64,000 bases of DNA from Bacteroidales bacterium (GCA_022768325.1 JALEMI010000002.1:1-64000), one strand, 5' to 3'. Counted from the stretch's first letter, positions 42,743 to 52,573 are shown. Numbers and translations are program-made. Notes: generated by a model not told the origin, from the sequence alone.

Positions 42743-45700
42743 CTAAATCTTGCTTACGGACACAAGCACCGTCAGGTTGTCGTCCAGTTCGACCTTTTGG
42801 GCGTTGGCCTCGGTGAGCGACGAATCGACGGTAACGCTTGTTGCGAGAGTCTGCGAGGCGATGTAGTCGGCGTAGTCGGTCACGGCCTTGTCCGTCATGT
42901 CGTTGGGCTGAATCTTGACCGTGATTTTGTCCGTCACGTCGAAGCCGGAGTCCTTGCGGATGTTCTGAATCCTGTTGATGAACTCACGGGCTATGCCCTC
43001 TTTCCGGAGTTCCTCGGAGACCTCGATGTCGAGAGCCACGGTCAGGCTGCCCTCGTTGGCCACGAGCCAACCTGGGATGTCCTCAGAGATTACCTCGGCA
43101 TCGGCGGAATCAATCTTCACGTCAGAGTCGGCTACCTTTAGGGTGTAGACGCCGTCGCGCTCGAAGGCGGCAATGTCGCGGGTAGTCATCTTTGCCATCT
43201 CGGCGGCTATGCCCTTCATGAGCTTGCCGTACTTGGGGCCGAGGGTCTTGAAGTTAGGCTTGATGCGCTTCTTGAGGATGCCGTCGTCTTCGGTGACGAA
43301 CTGGAGTTCCTTGACGTTCACCTCGTTCAAGATGAGGTGTTGCATATTGGTGACCTGCTCGCGGAAAGTGTCGTCGGATGCCGGAATCATAATCTTGGCG
43401 AGAGGCTGGCGCACCTTGATGTTCACCTTGCGGCGAAGTGCGAGAATCATGGACGAGATGCTCTGCGCATAGCCCATTCGCTGTTCGAGGGGCTTGTCTA
43501 CGAGAGCGGCGTCAGACGAAGGCCACTCTGCGAGGTGGACAGTCTTGGACTGGTCGCCCACGAGGTCGCGATAGATGCGGTCGGTGATGAAAGGCGCGAT
43601 AGGGGCGCTCATCACCGTCACCTTCTTGAGGCACTCGAAAAGCGTCTGATACGCGGCGAGCTTATCCTTGTCCATGGTGCCGCCCCAGAAACGCTTACGA
43701 TTAAGACGCACGTACCAGTTGGAGAGGTTGTCCATGACGAAGTCCTGGATGGCACGCCCCGCGCGGGTCGGCTCGTAGTTCTCCATTGCGTCGGTGACTT
43801 CTGCCACGAGGCTATTGAGCAAGGAGATGACCCAACGGTCAATCTCAGGACGCTCGGCCACGGGGACAATAGGCTCGTTGCCCGTGAAGCCGTCGATATT
43901 GGCGGAGAGGGCGAAGAAAGAGTACGTATTGTAGAGCGTTCCGAAGAACTTGCGGCGCACCTCGTCAACACCCGCCTCGTCGAACTTGAGGTTATCCCAC
44001 GGCTGCGAGTTGGTGAGCATATACCAACGGAGAGCGTCGGGACCGTATTTCTCGATGACGTTGAACGGGTCGACGGCATTACCGAGGCGTTTGGACATCT
44101 TATTGCCATTCTTGTCGAGAACGAGACCGTTTGAGATGACGTTCTTGAAGGCGACGCTGTCGAAGCACATTGTCGCGATGGCATGGAGAGTGAAGAACCA
44201 TCCGCGCGTCTGGTCAACGCCCTCGGCAATGAAGTCGGCGGGGAAGAGCAGGTCGTCCTTATGCTCAAAGGGGTAATGGTATTGAGCGTAGGGCATTGCG
44301 CCACTGTCGAACCAAACGTCGATGAGGTCCGGCTCGCGGTGCATGGGCTTGCCCGACGGCGAGAGGAGAACCACACCATCGATGTACGGGCGATGGAGGT
44401 CGATATTCTTGGGGTCGTAGTTGGCGGCCGAGTTGTCGCCTACCTTGAAGTTCTTGTATGGGTTGGAGGTCATGAGACCGGCCTTGATGGCCTTGTCAAT
44501 CTCCGCCATCAACTCCTCCATGGAGCCGATGCAGATCTCCTCCTTGCCGTCCTCGGTGCGCCAGATGGGCAGCGGAGTACCCCAGAAACGGGAGCGGCTG
44601 AGGTTCCAGTCTTGAAGATTCTCGAGCCAATTGCCGAAACGCCCGCTGCCTGTGTAAGAGGGCTTCCACTTGATGGTGTTGTTGAGCTCAATGAGCCTGT
44701 CCTTGACGGCCGTGGTCTTGATAAACCAGGAATCGAGCGGATAGTAGAGGACGGGCTTATCGGTACGCCAGCAGTGGGGATAGCTGTGGACGTGCTTGGC
44801 TATCTTGAAGGCCTTGCCCTCGGCCTTGAGCTTCATGCAGAGGTCGAGGTCGAGCGACGTGGCATCGGGCGCAAGCGTATCGTCGTAGGCGTTCTTCACG
44901 TAGCGGCCTGCGAACTCGGCGTAAGCGTCGACATGGAGGAAATCCTTGACATATTGCGGGTCGAGGTCGTCGATGAGGAAGAAACGGCCGCGGCGGTCAA
45001 CCATCGGCTGCTGCTTGCCATTGCGGTCCACGAACATGAGCGGCACGATGCCATAGTTACGCGCCACGCGGGCGTCGTCTGCGCCGAAGTCGGGGGCAAT
45101 GTGGACGATACCCGTACCGTCGGACGTCGTGACGTAGTCGCCACTGATGACCTCGAAGGCCTTGCCATCGGGGCGGGCGAAGGGCAGGAGCTGCTCATAC
45201 TTAATGCCGATGAGCTGCTTGCCCGTGTAATTGGCGAGGACGGCGTAAGGGATGTTCTTGTCGCCCTCCTTGAACTCCTCGAACGGCTTGCCCTCGGCGT
45301 CTTTGCTGAAATAGGCAGAGACGAGGTCCTTGGCGAGAACTACGGCTTCGAGCTGCCCCGAGTAGGGGTTGTAGGTCTTTATGAGCTGATACTCAATCTT
45401 CTCGCCGACGCAGAGAGCCGTGTTGGAGGGGAGTGTCCAAGGCGTTGTTGTCCAAGCGAGGATGTAGACGGGGAGACCCTGAGCGTCGTTGAAGAGGAAA
45501 TCGCTCTTCTCGTCGCGCGTCACGGTGAATTGGGCCGTGAGGGTTGTGTCCTTCACGTCGCGGTAACAGCCGGGCTGGTTGAGCTCATGGCTGCTGAGGC
45601 CTGTGCCGGCGGCGGGGGAATAGGGCTGAATGGTGTAGCCCTTATAGAGGAAACCGCGCTCGTAGAGGCGTTTGAGAAGCCACCAGAGGCTCTCGATATA

Positions 45701-46168
45701 ACGATTGTCGTAGGTGATGTAGGGATCGTCCATGTCGATCCAGTAGCCCATCTTGTGCGTGAGGTCGCCCCAGAGGTCGATGTACTTCATGACCTCGCTG
45801 CGGCAAGCGGCGTTATACTCGTCGACAGAGATTTTGGAGCCGATGTCCTCCTTGGTGATGCCGAGCATCTTCTCGACACCGAGCTCCACAGGGAGGCCGT
45901 GGGTGTCCCATCCTGCTTTGCGGACCACACGGAAGCCGCGCTGCGTCTTATATCGGCAGAAAGAATCCTTGATGGCACGCGCCATCACGTGGTGAATACC
46001 GGGTTTGCCGTTGGCCGATGGAGGGCCGTCAAAGAAAACGAAATTGGGATGTCCCTCCCTCTCTTTCAGACTGTTGCGGAAAGCGTCTTCCTGCTTCCAC
46101 TTCTCGGCGACTTCCTTGCTGGCCTCAGTGAGGTTAAGTCCCTTGTACTCGGCAAATCTCTTGCTCAT
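42743..46168 (-). CDS. ileS: Isoleucyl-tRNA synthetase (long, eukaryote-like clade)
   Basis: 1141 residues. The class I signature appears as N-G-K-P-G-I-H-H-V-M-A-R and K-M-S-K-R-L-G-N; a large CP1 editing domain lies between, and an anticodon-binding domain and long C-terminal part follow. The length and motif forms fit the IleS2-like clade common in Bacteroidetes, which in some bacteria is mupirocin-tolerant. Own promoter at 46245-46275; no T-box in the short leader. Confidence 0.96.
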   Translation of the reverse strand: MSKRFAEYKGLNLTEASKEVAEKWKQEDAFRNSLKEREGHPNFVFFDGPPSANGKPGIHHVMARAIKDSFCRYKTQRGFRVVRKAGWDTHGLPVELGVEKMLGITKEDIGSKISVDEYNAACRSEVMKYIDLWGDLTHKMGYWIDMDDPYITYDNRYIESLWWLLKRLYERGFLYKGYTIQPYSPAAGTGLSSHELNQPGCYRDVKDTTLTAQFTVTRDEKSDFLFNDAQGLPVYILAWTTTPWTLPSNTALCVGEKIEYQLIKTYNPYSGQLEAVVLAKDLVSAYFSKDAEGKPFEEFKEGDKNIPYAVLANYTGKQLIGIKYEQLLPFARPDGKAFEVISGDYVTTSDGTGIVHIAPDFGADDARVARNYGIVPLMFVDRNGKQQPMVDRRGRFFLIDDLDPQYVKDFLHVDAYAEFAGRYVKNAYDDTLAPDATSLDLDLCMKLKAEGKAFKIAKHVHSYPHCWRTDKPVLYYPLDSWFIKTTAVKDRLIELNNTIKWKPSYTGSGRFGNWLENLQDWNLSRSRFWGTPLPIWRTEDGKEEICIGSMEELMAEIDKAIKAGLMTSNPYKNFKVGDNSAANYDPKNIDLHRPYIDGVVLLSPSGKPMHREPDLIDVWFDSGAMPYAQYHYPFEHKDDLLFPADFIAEGVDQTRGWFFTLHAIATMCFDSVAFKNVISNGLVLDKNGNKMSKRLGNAVDPFNVIEKYGPDALRWYMLTNSQPWDNLKFDEAGVDEVRRKFFGTLYNTYSFFALSANIDGFTGNEPIVPVAERPEIDRWVISLLNSLVAEVTDAMENYEPTRAGRAIQDFVMDNLSNWYVRLNRKRFWGGTMDKDKLAAYQTLFECLKKVTVMSAPIAPFITDRIYRDLVGDQSKTVHLAEWPSSDAALVDKPLEQRMGYAQSISSMILALRRKVNIKVRQPLAKIMIPASDDTFREQVTNMQHLILNEVNVKELQFVTEDDGILKKRIKPNFKTLGPKYGKLMKGIAAEMAKMTTRDIAAFERDGVYTLKVADSDVKIDSADAEVISEDIPGWLVANEGSLTVALDIEVSEELRKEGIAREFINRIQNIRKDSGFDVTDKITVKIQPNDMTDKAVTDYADYIASQTLATSVTVDSSLTEANAQKVELDDNLTVLVSVSKI

Positions 46169-46244
46169 GAATGTCTTAAAAACGTGATGCTGGGAAAGTT
46201 GCGGCTACGCACGGGGGAGACGGCACGCCGCTTTCTTGGGCGTG

Positions 46245-46275
46245 CGAATTTAGTAAAAAAGGGCTGTATGTCAAA
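46245..46275 (-). promoter_or_regulatory. Promoter of ileS
   Basis: TTTG (46272-46275), 19 bp, TAAATTCG (46245-46252) on the minus strand, about 75 bp before the ATG. A GCACGCC/GGCGTGC stem sits at the predicted start. Confidence 0.6.
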
Positions 46276-46590
46276 AGAGAGGCAAAATTGAAAAGCAATA
46301 AGGGCGCATGGGCATGACGCCGCGGAGGACGTCCAGCATTTCAAGCCACACGACTCCTCGGCATTCTAAAAACATTGCGTCTCGACCCTCAAATCAGTAG
46401 ATTTTTCTTATCAAGGGGGTGAAATAAGAAACATTATCCACAATTAGCGGAGCATCTCAGAAAACACAACCACAAACCTAAGGTTTGCACAAAGAAAGCC
46501 ACAAAGGGCGAACAACACTCCGCTCCGCATGACTTCCCGTCACAACAGACACACTGAAACAAACATAAAAGGGCAGTTTTTTACTAAATT
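46276..46590. other. Intergenic region between ileS and the ATP-grasp pseudogene
   Basis: About 315 bp without a gene. Notable parts: a 15-bp palindrome at 46473-46487 (CAAACCT-A-AGGTTTG), and a TTTTTTACTAAATT at 46577-46590 just before the pseudogene ATG that is the exact complement of AATTTAGTAAAAAA at 46247-46260 in the ileS promoter. Confidence 0.4.
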
Positions 46591-47283
46591 ATGAATCTGA
46601 TATTCATCTCACCTCAGTTTCCCCATACATACTGGGAATTTTGCAATAGGCTGAAACAGAACGGCGTAACCGTTCTCGGCATTGCCGATGCGCCGTATGA
46701 CTCGCTGAGCAAGGAGATCAAAGAGTCGCTGACGGAGTATTACCGCGTGGACAACATGGAGGATTACTCGCAAATGTTCAAAGCCGTGGCGTTCTTTTCC
46801 TTCAAGTATGGGAAAATTGACTGGATAGAATCGAACAACGAGTAATGGCTGGAGCAGGACGCCCGACTGAGGACGGACTTCCACGTCACGACGGGCTTCT
46901 TGGCCGACCGTATTGATTCAATCAAGGAGAAGTCGGAAATGAAGAAATACTACAAGGCCGCCAAGATACCCACAGCTCGCCAGCTGAACGTCAAAGAGGG
47001 GCGCGACGCCGCCCTGTCCTTTGCCCGCGAAGTGGGTTACCCCCTGATTGCCAAGCCTGACGTTGGCGTAGGAGCTGGCGGCACGTATAAGATTCATGAC
47101 GACGGCGAGTTGGATGCCTTCTTCCGCAAGGCGGGCGTTGAGAACTACGATATTGAGGAGTTCGTGACGGGCGACATCTGCTCCTACGACGCCATTGTGG
47201 ACAGGACCTTGGCAGCCCGTGCCATTCCTCCAACTTCTCGGATTTTGGAATGGAAAACTCGTGTTCCAAACAGAAAAGCGTAG
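46591..47283 (+). pseudogene. ATP-grasp domain protein, broken by a nonsense codon and truncated
   Basis: Reads in one frame from an ATG (M-N-L-I-F-I-S-P-Q-F-P) to N-N-E, then TAA at 46843, then W-L-E-Q-D-A-R-L-R in the same frame. That suggests a Tyr codon turned into a stop. The pre-ATP-grasp and ATP-binding parts continue (K-K-Y-Y-K-A-A-K-I-P-T, Y-P-L-I-A-K-P-D-V-G-V-G-A-G-G) to S-Y-D-A-I-V-D, after which the family match is lost and the frame ends at 47283. The C-terminal third is missing. Related proteins are carboxylate-amine ligases of unknown product. Confidence 0.8.
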
Positions 47284-47372
47284 CCAAGAGTACATCGACC
47301 CAGAGAAAGATCACGAATACAAAAACTTCGACTATGCCAACCTATAAACAGAGGCATCGGGGCGGCAAAAGC

Positions 47373-47813
47373 TCACCTACGGCTCTTGAAAAAGAGCTTG
47401 ACGAGCTGCGCCGCCTCGGTTGCGCATACCCCACTCGTCACTTGCGTCTTAGGGTGCAAGGGCGACGGGGCGAGGCGGGCGTAACCCCTCTTGGGGTCGG
47501 AAGCGGCGTAGACAATGCGGCCAATCTGCGCCCACGCCAAAGCCCCGGCGCACATGGTGCAGGGTTCGAGCGTCACGTAGAGAGTGCAATCGTTAAGGTA
47601 TTTTGAGCCGAGCGTCTGCGCGGCGGCCGTCATGGCGAGAATCTCGGCATGAGCCGTCACGTCGGCGAGCCTCTCCGTCATGTTATGCCCCCGGCCGACA
47701 ATACGTCCTCCGCAGACCACCACCGCACCACAAGGGACCTCGCCCTCGGCGGCGGCAAGCTCGGCCTCCTTGATGGCCTCCGCCATCCATCTATCGTCGG
47801 GCGAGAGGCTCAT
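47373..47813 (-). CDS. tadA: tRNA-specific adenosine deaminase
   Basis: 146 residues from the ATG at 47813. Zinc deaminase motif H55-A-E57 and P-C85-T-M-C88. It makes inosine at position 34 of tRNA-Arg(ACG). The start overlaps the stop of the Ig-like lipoprotein by 4 bp (ATGA). Confidence 0.95.
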   Translation of the reverse strand: MSLSPDDRWMAEAIKEAELAAAEGEVPCGAVVVCGGRIVGRGHNMTERLADVTAHAEILAMTAAAQTLGSKYLNDCTLYVTLEPCTMCAGALAWAQIGRIVYAASDPKRGYARLAPSPLHPKTQVTSGVCATEAAQLVKLFFKSRR

Positions 47814-49723
47814 TTGCGACGCCTTGTCGACTGCTTGCCGAACTTGCGGGCGTAGGCATCGGGGCTGAAGCCCTTGGTGGAGAAATTGACGTGGATGTCC
47901 CAATTTTGGCGGATGGAGACCTTCTCCATATAATATATCAACGCCTCGGGCTGACGACGGTCGGCAAATTTGCCCGTTGTCCACTTGCCGTCGCGGTTGT
48001 CGTCCATCAGGATGCGGAGCATATAGTCGCCCGGCTTAAGGAAACGGAAACCAGCCTTGCCACTGGGCTTTAGGTAATTCTGGCGAACAACATTGCCGCG
48101 CATATCGGTAAGCTGAATCAGAGCGTTCTGGGGGACGCTGTCCACATCGATATAGAGAGTGCCGTACTTATCGAGAGCCGTCACGCTGACATTGAGCGAG
48201 AGGGCATCGTTCACGAGGCCGTAGATGTCCCTCGCGGCAGCGGAATCGACTTCGAGCTTATACTGGGCACCGGGCTCCCACTTGAACTTAATGGCCTTGT
48301 GGCATACGTTGACCGTGTCCTCCACAGGAGTGAAAGTCACGGGATTAAAGAGGGTGTCGGCCTTGACAAAGAGGCGGACCGAATCCCACACGACCGATGC
48401 GAAAGGCGTGGTGGAATTGATGGAGAGGTCGGCGTATGGGGCGACGGACGTGGCAATCTTGACCTCCATCATCTTGACCTTGGGCTTCTCCTCGGTCTTC
48501 TTCCTTCTCCTCTTTTGCTTTGGCTCCTCGGCCTTGCGCTCGAAGTGCCACTCCTTGAGTGTGTCGACCTTATCGACAAGATTACCGAGCGAATCGGCCC
48601 AAAGGTAATTTACGGCAATGACCACGGAGTCGCGGTGCCAAACGGTAGTGTCGGTGAGCCAAATTTTTACGGTATCATTGGTCGGGCTGTATTGGAACAC
48701 ACCGACATCGCGCCCCTCATTGCCAGGGAACGTGACCTTGGGGCGGCGCGCCATGGGCTTATTGAGAGCCAACGAGATGATATTACGGCTCTTGCGCTCG
48801 TCGGCAGTGATGTACTGGTCGTAGTTGTCCTCGCTGAAGGCGAAGATTGTGAGCGAATCGGGGGTGTAGACCAGCGTATCGCGCATGATGGGCGAATAGT
48901 AATAGCGGACGGTGTCGTTGAGGACGTAGGTGGAATCGGTACGGACGCTGTCGGCCACTTGGCGCGTCTCGAACGACGGCGTGACGTGACGCCCGAGCCA
49001 GGCTATCTTCTCGCCCGGCTGGTCGAACATGAAGTTGCGGTTTTGGTCGTCGAGGGCGTAGACATCGTACTCCGCATTGTCGGGGACATTCTTAATAGCG
49101 AAACGACCGTGCGAGTCGGTCTTGGCAATGCGGATGGGCGTGGCATTGGTGAAAGCCGTGTCGGTAAGATTGGCGTGGAGGAGGACGTAGATGCCCTCGA
49201 CGGGCATGAGGGTCTGAGCGTCGAAGACGTTGCCCGAAATCATCATGGAATCGGTGCTCTCGCCCGTGGAGAACGAGAACGTAAAGTTCTCATATACATT
49301 GCCTTCGTTGAGGTCGGAGAGACAATCGGCGAAATCGAGGGTGTAGGTTGTGGCGGGGAGCAGCTCCTCCTCTTCGTCAAACTGCACGCGGACCTGCTTG
49401 GCATGGGCCTCCACACGCGGCCTCTTGGCCGTAGGGGGCGACATGACGAACTTTTGGTCGGCATCTTTCAGCTGGACATTCTCGTCGAAAATGATTGTCA
49501 CAACCTTGCCTTGGAAGTCGGTGGCGCCGGGTGCGGGCGTTGACGAGAGCATGACGGGCGGCTTACGGTCCTTCGGTCCGCCCGTGGGAGTGCCAGGATT
49601 GGCGCATCCCCACGCAATGGCGGCGAGAAAGGCTAAAGGCGCAGCGACTTGGCGAAGCCGGCGGAAAAAGAAAGATTGTCTCAAAATTTTGGCTTTGGGA
49701 TTACTTGGCGCGAAGATATTCAA
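47810..49723 (-). CDS. Large lipoprotein with N-terminal bacterial Ig-like domain
   Basis: About 637 residues. No ATG at the start: TTG at 49723 or TTG at 49684, the latter placing an SP-II signal (ending A-I-A-W-G-C) at the very N-terminus. After the Cys come P-G-T-P-T-G-G-P-K-D and an SbsA-type Ig-like domain (P-P-V-M-L-S-S-T-P-A-P-G-A, I-I-F-D-E-N-V), then a carboxypeptidase-regulatory-like beta-sandwich near 150-230 (V-D-A-Q-T-L-M-P-V-E-G-I-Y-V-L, D-S-H-G-R-F). The rest is unassigned. Common in Bacteroidetes, role unknown. Coupled to tadA. Confidence 0.82.
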   Translation of the reverse strand: MNIFAPSNPKAKILRQSFFFRRLRQVAAPLAFLAAIAWGCANPGTPTGGPKDRKPPVMLSSTPAPGATDFQGKVVTIIFDENVQLKDADQKFVMSPPTAKRPRVEAHAKQVRVQFDEEEELLPATTYTLDFADCLSDLNEGNVYENFTFSFSTGESTDSMMISGNVFDAQTLMPVEGIYVLLHANLTDTAFTNATPIRIAKTDSHGRFAIKNVPDNAEYDVYALDDQNRNFMFDQPGEKIAWLGRHVTPSFETRQVADSVRTDSTYVLNDTVRYYYSPIMRDTLVYTPDSLTIFAFSEDNYDQYITADERKSRNIISLALNKPMARRPKVTFPGNEGRDVGVFQYSPTNDTVKIWLTDTTVWHRDSVVIAVNYLWADSLGNLVDKVDTLKEWHFERKAEEPKQKRRRKKTEEKPKVKMMEVKIATSVAPYADLSINSTTPFASVVWDSVRLFVKADTLFNPVTFTPVEDTVNVCHKAIKFKWEPGAQYKLEVDSAAARDIYGLVNDALSLNVSVTALDKYGTLYIDVDSVPQNALIQLTDMRGNVVRQNYLKPSGKAGFRFLKPGDYMLRILMDDNRDGKWTTGKFADRRQPEALIYYMEKVSIRQNWDIHVNFSTKGFSPDAYARKFGKQSTRRRK

Positions 49724-49758
49724 AAAGCAGACGCACGGGGCGAATCTCGCCCCGCCAG

Positions 49759-50127
49759 CTATGCGAACAGGGACGCCCTGACGCCCACACTCTCAATCTG
49801 GAGCCCGATGGGCGGGGCCACCTTGCGGACGCGAACCCATCCGCCAACGAGGCCGCGGGCGGCATACCGCTCTTCGAGGCATGAGACCATCTCGGCAACG
49901 AGCGACTCCAGGAGGTGATGGGGGCGGGACATGACATCGGCAACGAGGTGGCACACCTCTACATAGTTGAGCGCATCGGCAACATTGTCGGACTCGGCGG
50001 GGCGTGAGGCATCGACAACGAGGTCGGCATCGACAATGAAGCGGCCGCCGACCTTCTGCTCCTCGGCATAGCAACCGTGGCGAGCATAGATCTCGACATT
50101 GCGCAGCTCAATGGTCATCTGTTTCAT
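49759..50127 (-). CDS. folB: Dihydroneopterin aldolase
   Basis: 122 residues. I-E-L-R-N-V-E-I-Y-A-R-H-G-C-Y-x-E-E contains the catalytic Glu, and L-L-E-S-L-V and R-V-R-K-V-A-P-P-I follow. It cleaves dihydroneopterin in folate synthesis. Its promoter region (-7 at 50171-50178) is divergent from glnS. Confidence 0.94.
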   Translation of the reverse strand: MKQMTIELRNVEIYARHGCYAEEQKVGGRFIVDADLVVDASRPAESDNVADALNYVEVCHLVADVMSRPHHLLESLVAEMVSCLEERYAARGLVGGWVRVRKVAPPIGLQIESVGVRASLFA

Positions 50128-50170
50128 GATTTACGGCGAAACGTTATTAAAAAAGGACACTAACGCGCCG

Positions 50171-50178
50171 CAAAGATA
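50171..50178 (-). promoter_or_regulatory. -7 element of folB
   Basis: TATCTTTG on the minus strand, an exact TAnnTTTG, 43 bp before the ATG. Confidence 0.5.
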
Positions 50179-50214
50179 ACAAACGGCACGATTGGGGGGC
50201 ATCCCAATAAAGCT

Positions 50215-50246
50215 ATTGCTTTTAAACCCCTTTCTCTTTAATTTTG
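50215..50246 (+). promoter_or_regulatory. Promoter of glnS
   Basis: ATTG (50215-50218), 20 bp, TAATTTTG (50239-50246). Confidence 0.7.
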
Positions 50247-50307
50247 ATAATCAGAAAGAGGCACTCCAACGAGCGTCTAAAAACTGTAACAATAACCTTG
50301 AATCGAC

Positions 50308-52053
50308 ATGACAGAGCAAGTCGCAGAAACCAAGAGCGAGAGCCAAGGCAACTTCATAATACAGAAAATCGACGCCGACCTCAAGGCAGGCAAGAACGGT
50401 GGCCGCGTCCAGACACGCTTCCCGCCTGAGCCAAACGGCTACCTCCACATAGGTCACGCCAAAGCCATAGCCTTAGACTTCGGCGTAGCAAAACGCTATG
50501 GCGGCGTCTGCAACCTCCGCCTTGACGACACCAACCCCACCAAAGAGGGCACGGAATATGTAGAGGCCATAAAGCAAGACATCGAATGGCTCGGCTTCAA
50601 GTGGGGCAACATATATTACGCATCGGACTACTTCCAGCAGCTGTGGGACTTTGCCGTTGAGCTTATCAAGTGCGGACGCGCGTACGTTGACGAGCAGACA
50701 GCCGAGCAAATTGCCGAACAGAAAGGCACCCCGACACAGCCCGGCACGGCGTCGCCCTATCGCGACCGCCCAGTGGAAGAGAGCCTCGCCCTGTTTGAGC
50801 AGATGAACAGCGGCAAGATGGAGCCGGGCAAAATGGTGCTGCGCGCGAAAATCGACATGGCGAACCCGAATATGCACTTCCGCGACCCGATTATTTACCG
50901 CGTCTTGAACGTCCCGCACATCAGGACGGGCAACAAGTGGAACGCATACCCGATGTATGACTTTGCCCACGGACAGAGCGACTACTTTGAGGGCGTCACC
51001 CACTCGCTCTGCACCCTTGAGTTCGTCGTGCACCGCCCGCTCTACGACCTCTTTGTCGATTGGCTCAAAGAGACGCGCGGCGAGACCGACATGGACGACA
51101 ACCGCCCGCGTCAGACAGAGTTTAACAAGCTGAACCTGAGCTATACGCTCATGAGCAAGCGCAACCTGTTGGCACTGGTCAAGAACGGCCTCGTAAGCGG
51201 ATGGGACGACCCGCGAATGCCAACCATCTGCGCCTTCCGCCGTCGCGGATATAGCCCCGAAAGCATCATCTCCTTCATCGACAAGATTGGCTACACGACA
51301 TTCGACGCCCTCAACGAGTTCTCGCTCCTTGAGAGCGCAGTGCGTGACGACCTGAACAAACGCGCGACACGCGTCTCGGCCGTATTGAACCCCGTGAAGC
51401 TCATCATCACGAACTACCCAGAGGGACAGGTGGAGATGATGGACGCGCAGAACAACCCCGAAGCCCCCGAAGAGGGCAGCCACAGCATAGCCTTCAGCCG
51501 CACCCTATGGATGGAGCGCGACGACTTCATGGAGAACGCGCCAAAGAAATTCTTCCGCATGACGCCCGGCGGCGAGGTACGCCTAAAGAACGCGTACATT
51601 GTCCGCTGCACGGGATGTAAGAAGAACGACGCGGGCGAGATTGAGGAGGTTTATTGCGAATATGACCCCGAGAGCAAGAGCGGAATGCCCGGCGCGGACC
51701 GCAAGGTGAAGGGTACACTCCACTGGCTGAGCGCAGACCACTGCACGAAGGCGGAGGTGCGCCTCTACGACCGCCTCTGGAAAGTGGAGAACCCTCGCGA
51801 CGAGATGGCCGCCATAATTGACCAGCAGGGATGTGAGCCAGTCGAGGCAATGAAGCAGATTATTAATCCCGACTCGCTGCACACAATCACAGAGTGCTAC
51901 GTTGAGGAGTTTGCCGCGCAGCAGAAGCCGCTGAGCTACTTGCAGTTCCAGCGCATTGGCTACTTCAACGTAGACCCCGACAGCCTGACGGCCGGTCACC
52001 CCGTATTCAACAAGACGGTAGGCCTGAAAGACAGCTGGGCAAAGGCGAAATAG
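50308..52053 (+). CDS. glnS: Glutaminyl-tRNA synthetase
   Basis: 581 residues. Class I motifs P-E-P-N-G-Y-L-H-I-G-H-A-K and M-S-K-R-N-L are present, with two C-terminal beta-barrel anticodon-binding domains. The length and N-terminus fit GlnRS rather than GluRS, so this organism charges tRNA-Gln directly. Own promoter and own terminator. Confidence 0.96.
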   Translation: MTEQVAETKSESQGNFIIQKIDADLKAGKNGGRVQTRFPPEPNGYLHIGHAKAIALDFGVAKRYGGVCNLRLDDTNPTKEGTEYVEAIKQDIEWLGFKWGNIYYASDYFQQLWDFAVELIKCGRAYVDEQTAEQIAEQKGTPTQPGTASPYRDRPVEESLALFEQMNSGKMEPGKMVLRAKIDMANPNMHFRDPIIYRVLNVPHIRTGNKWNAYPMYDFAHGQSDYFEGVTHSLCTLEFVVHRPLYDLFVDWLKETRGETDMDDNRPRQTEFNKLNLSYTLMSKRNLLALVKNGLVSGWDDPRMPTICAFRRRGYSPESIISFIDKIGYTTFDALNEFSLLESAVRDDLNKRATRVSAVLNPVKLIITNYPEGQVEMMDAQNNPEAPEEGSHSIAFSRTLWMERDDFMENAPKKFFRMTPGGEVRLKNAYIVRCTGCKKNDAGEIEEVYCEYDPESKSGMPGADRKVKGTLHWLSADHCTKAEVRLYDRLWKVENPRDEMAAIIDQQGCEPVEAMKQIINPDSLHTITECYVEEFAAQQKPLSYLQFQRIGYFNVDPDSLTAGHPVFNKTVGLKDSWAKAK

Positions 52054-52090
52054 CCGAGAGAGACTCGGGTAAGAAATTTGGTATTATTTT

Positions 52091-52128
52091 GGGGAACGGG
52101 CCTTGGGGCTTGTTCCCCTTGTTGTTTT
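52091..52128 (+). terminator. Terminator of glnS
   Basis: GGGGAACGGGCC and GGCTTGTTCCCC form a 12-bp stem with two G.U pairs around TTGG, then TTGTTGTTTT. Confidence 0.85.
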
Positions 52129-52192
52129 ACAGAACCCCACTATTCACTTTCCGCCGTGGCGTTACTTTGCCGGGGAATGGCGATTTTTCTGC

Positions 52193-52573
52193 TTATTCAG
52201 CCCCATTGCGAGCCTCCATTTGGGCAAGACGCTCACGGAGTGCGCCAATCACCTCCGCTTGGCGACGGATGATGTCTATCAAGTGGCTGTTGTCGACTGA
52301 GGCAGGGGCTGGGGGAGGCGCAATGCTCGGAGATACGGGCTTTGGGGACGGCGTTGTGTCGTCGCACATCATCGGGCCGTTGCCCGAGAGAAGCCATTCT
52401 GCCGAGACGCCTTTGCACTTTATGAATACTAATGCGGCGTCATAAGTATTGCGAGTAATCCACGCATTAATGGTAGGTGGCTTAACTCCCAGCATCTGTG
52501 CGAATTGCGCCTTATTGCCGTTGCAAAAGTGGTCTATCAGCGACTGCACCTGCGCGCTTTTGTCTCGGGTCAT
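52193..52573 (-). CDS. CI-repressor-like helix-turn-helix protein
   Basis: 126 residues. N-terminal HTH (K-A-Q-F-A-Q-M-L-G-V-K-P-P-T-I-N-A-W, residues about 20-38), followed by G-V-S-A-E-W-L-L-S-G-N-G-P-M as in phage CI-type repressors of Bacteroidetes. A Pro/Ala-rich linker and a short coiled coil (about 95-120) end the protein. Its ATG overlaps the stop of the ATPase gene (ATGA), so the pair is translationally coupled. It may regulate its own operon. Confidence 0.82.
   Translation of the reverse strand: MTRDKSAQVQSLIDHFCNGNKAQFAQMLGVKPPTINAWITRNTYDAALVFIKCKGVSAEWLLSGNGPMMCDDTTPSPKPVSPSIAPPPAPASVDNSHLIDIIRRQAEVIGALRERLAQMEARNGAE

Noticed and set aside
46169..46275. T-box or similar leader control of ileS
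   Set aside because: The predicted leader is only about 70 nt and lacks a T-box sequence and a terminator; T-boxes are not expected in Bacteroidetes.
44183..46291. 702-codon open frame on the plus strand across ileS
   Set aside because: Antisense to a clear, full-length isoleucyl-tRNA synthetase. The product has no family-like motif, and such frames are common opposite G+C-rich genes.
47284..47347. Continuation of the ATP-grasp gene in the +1 frame to a TAA at 47347
   Set aside because: The alternative frame is open but shows no match to ATP-grasp C-termini, so it is not treated as a simple frameshift.
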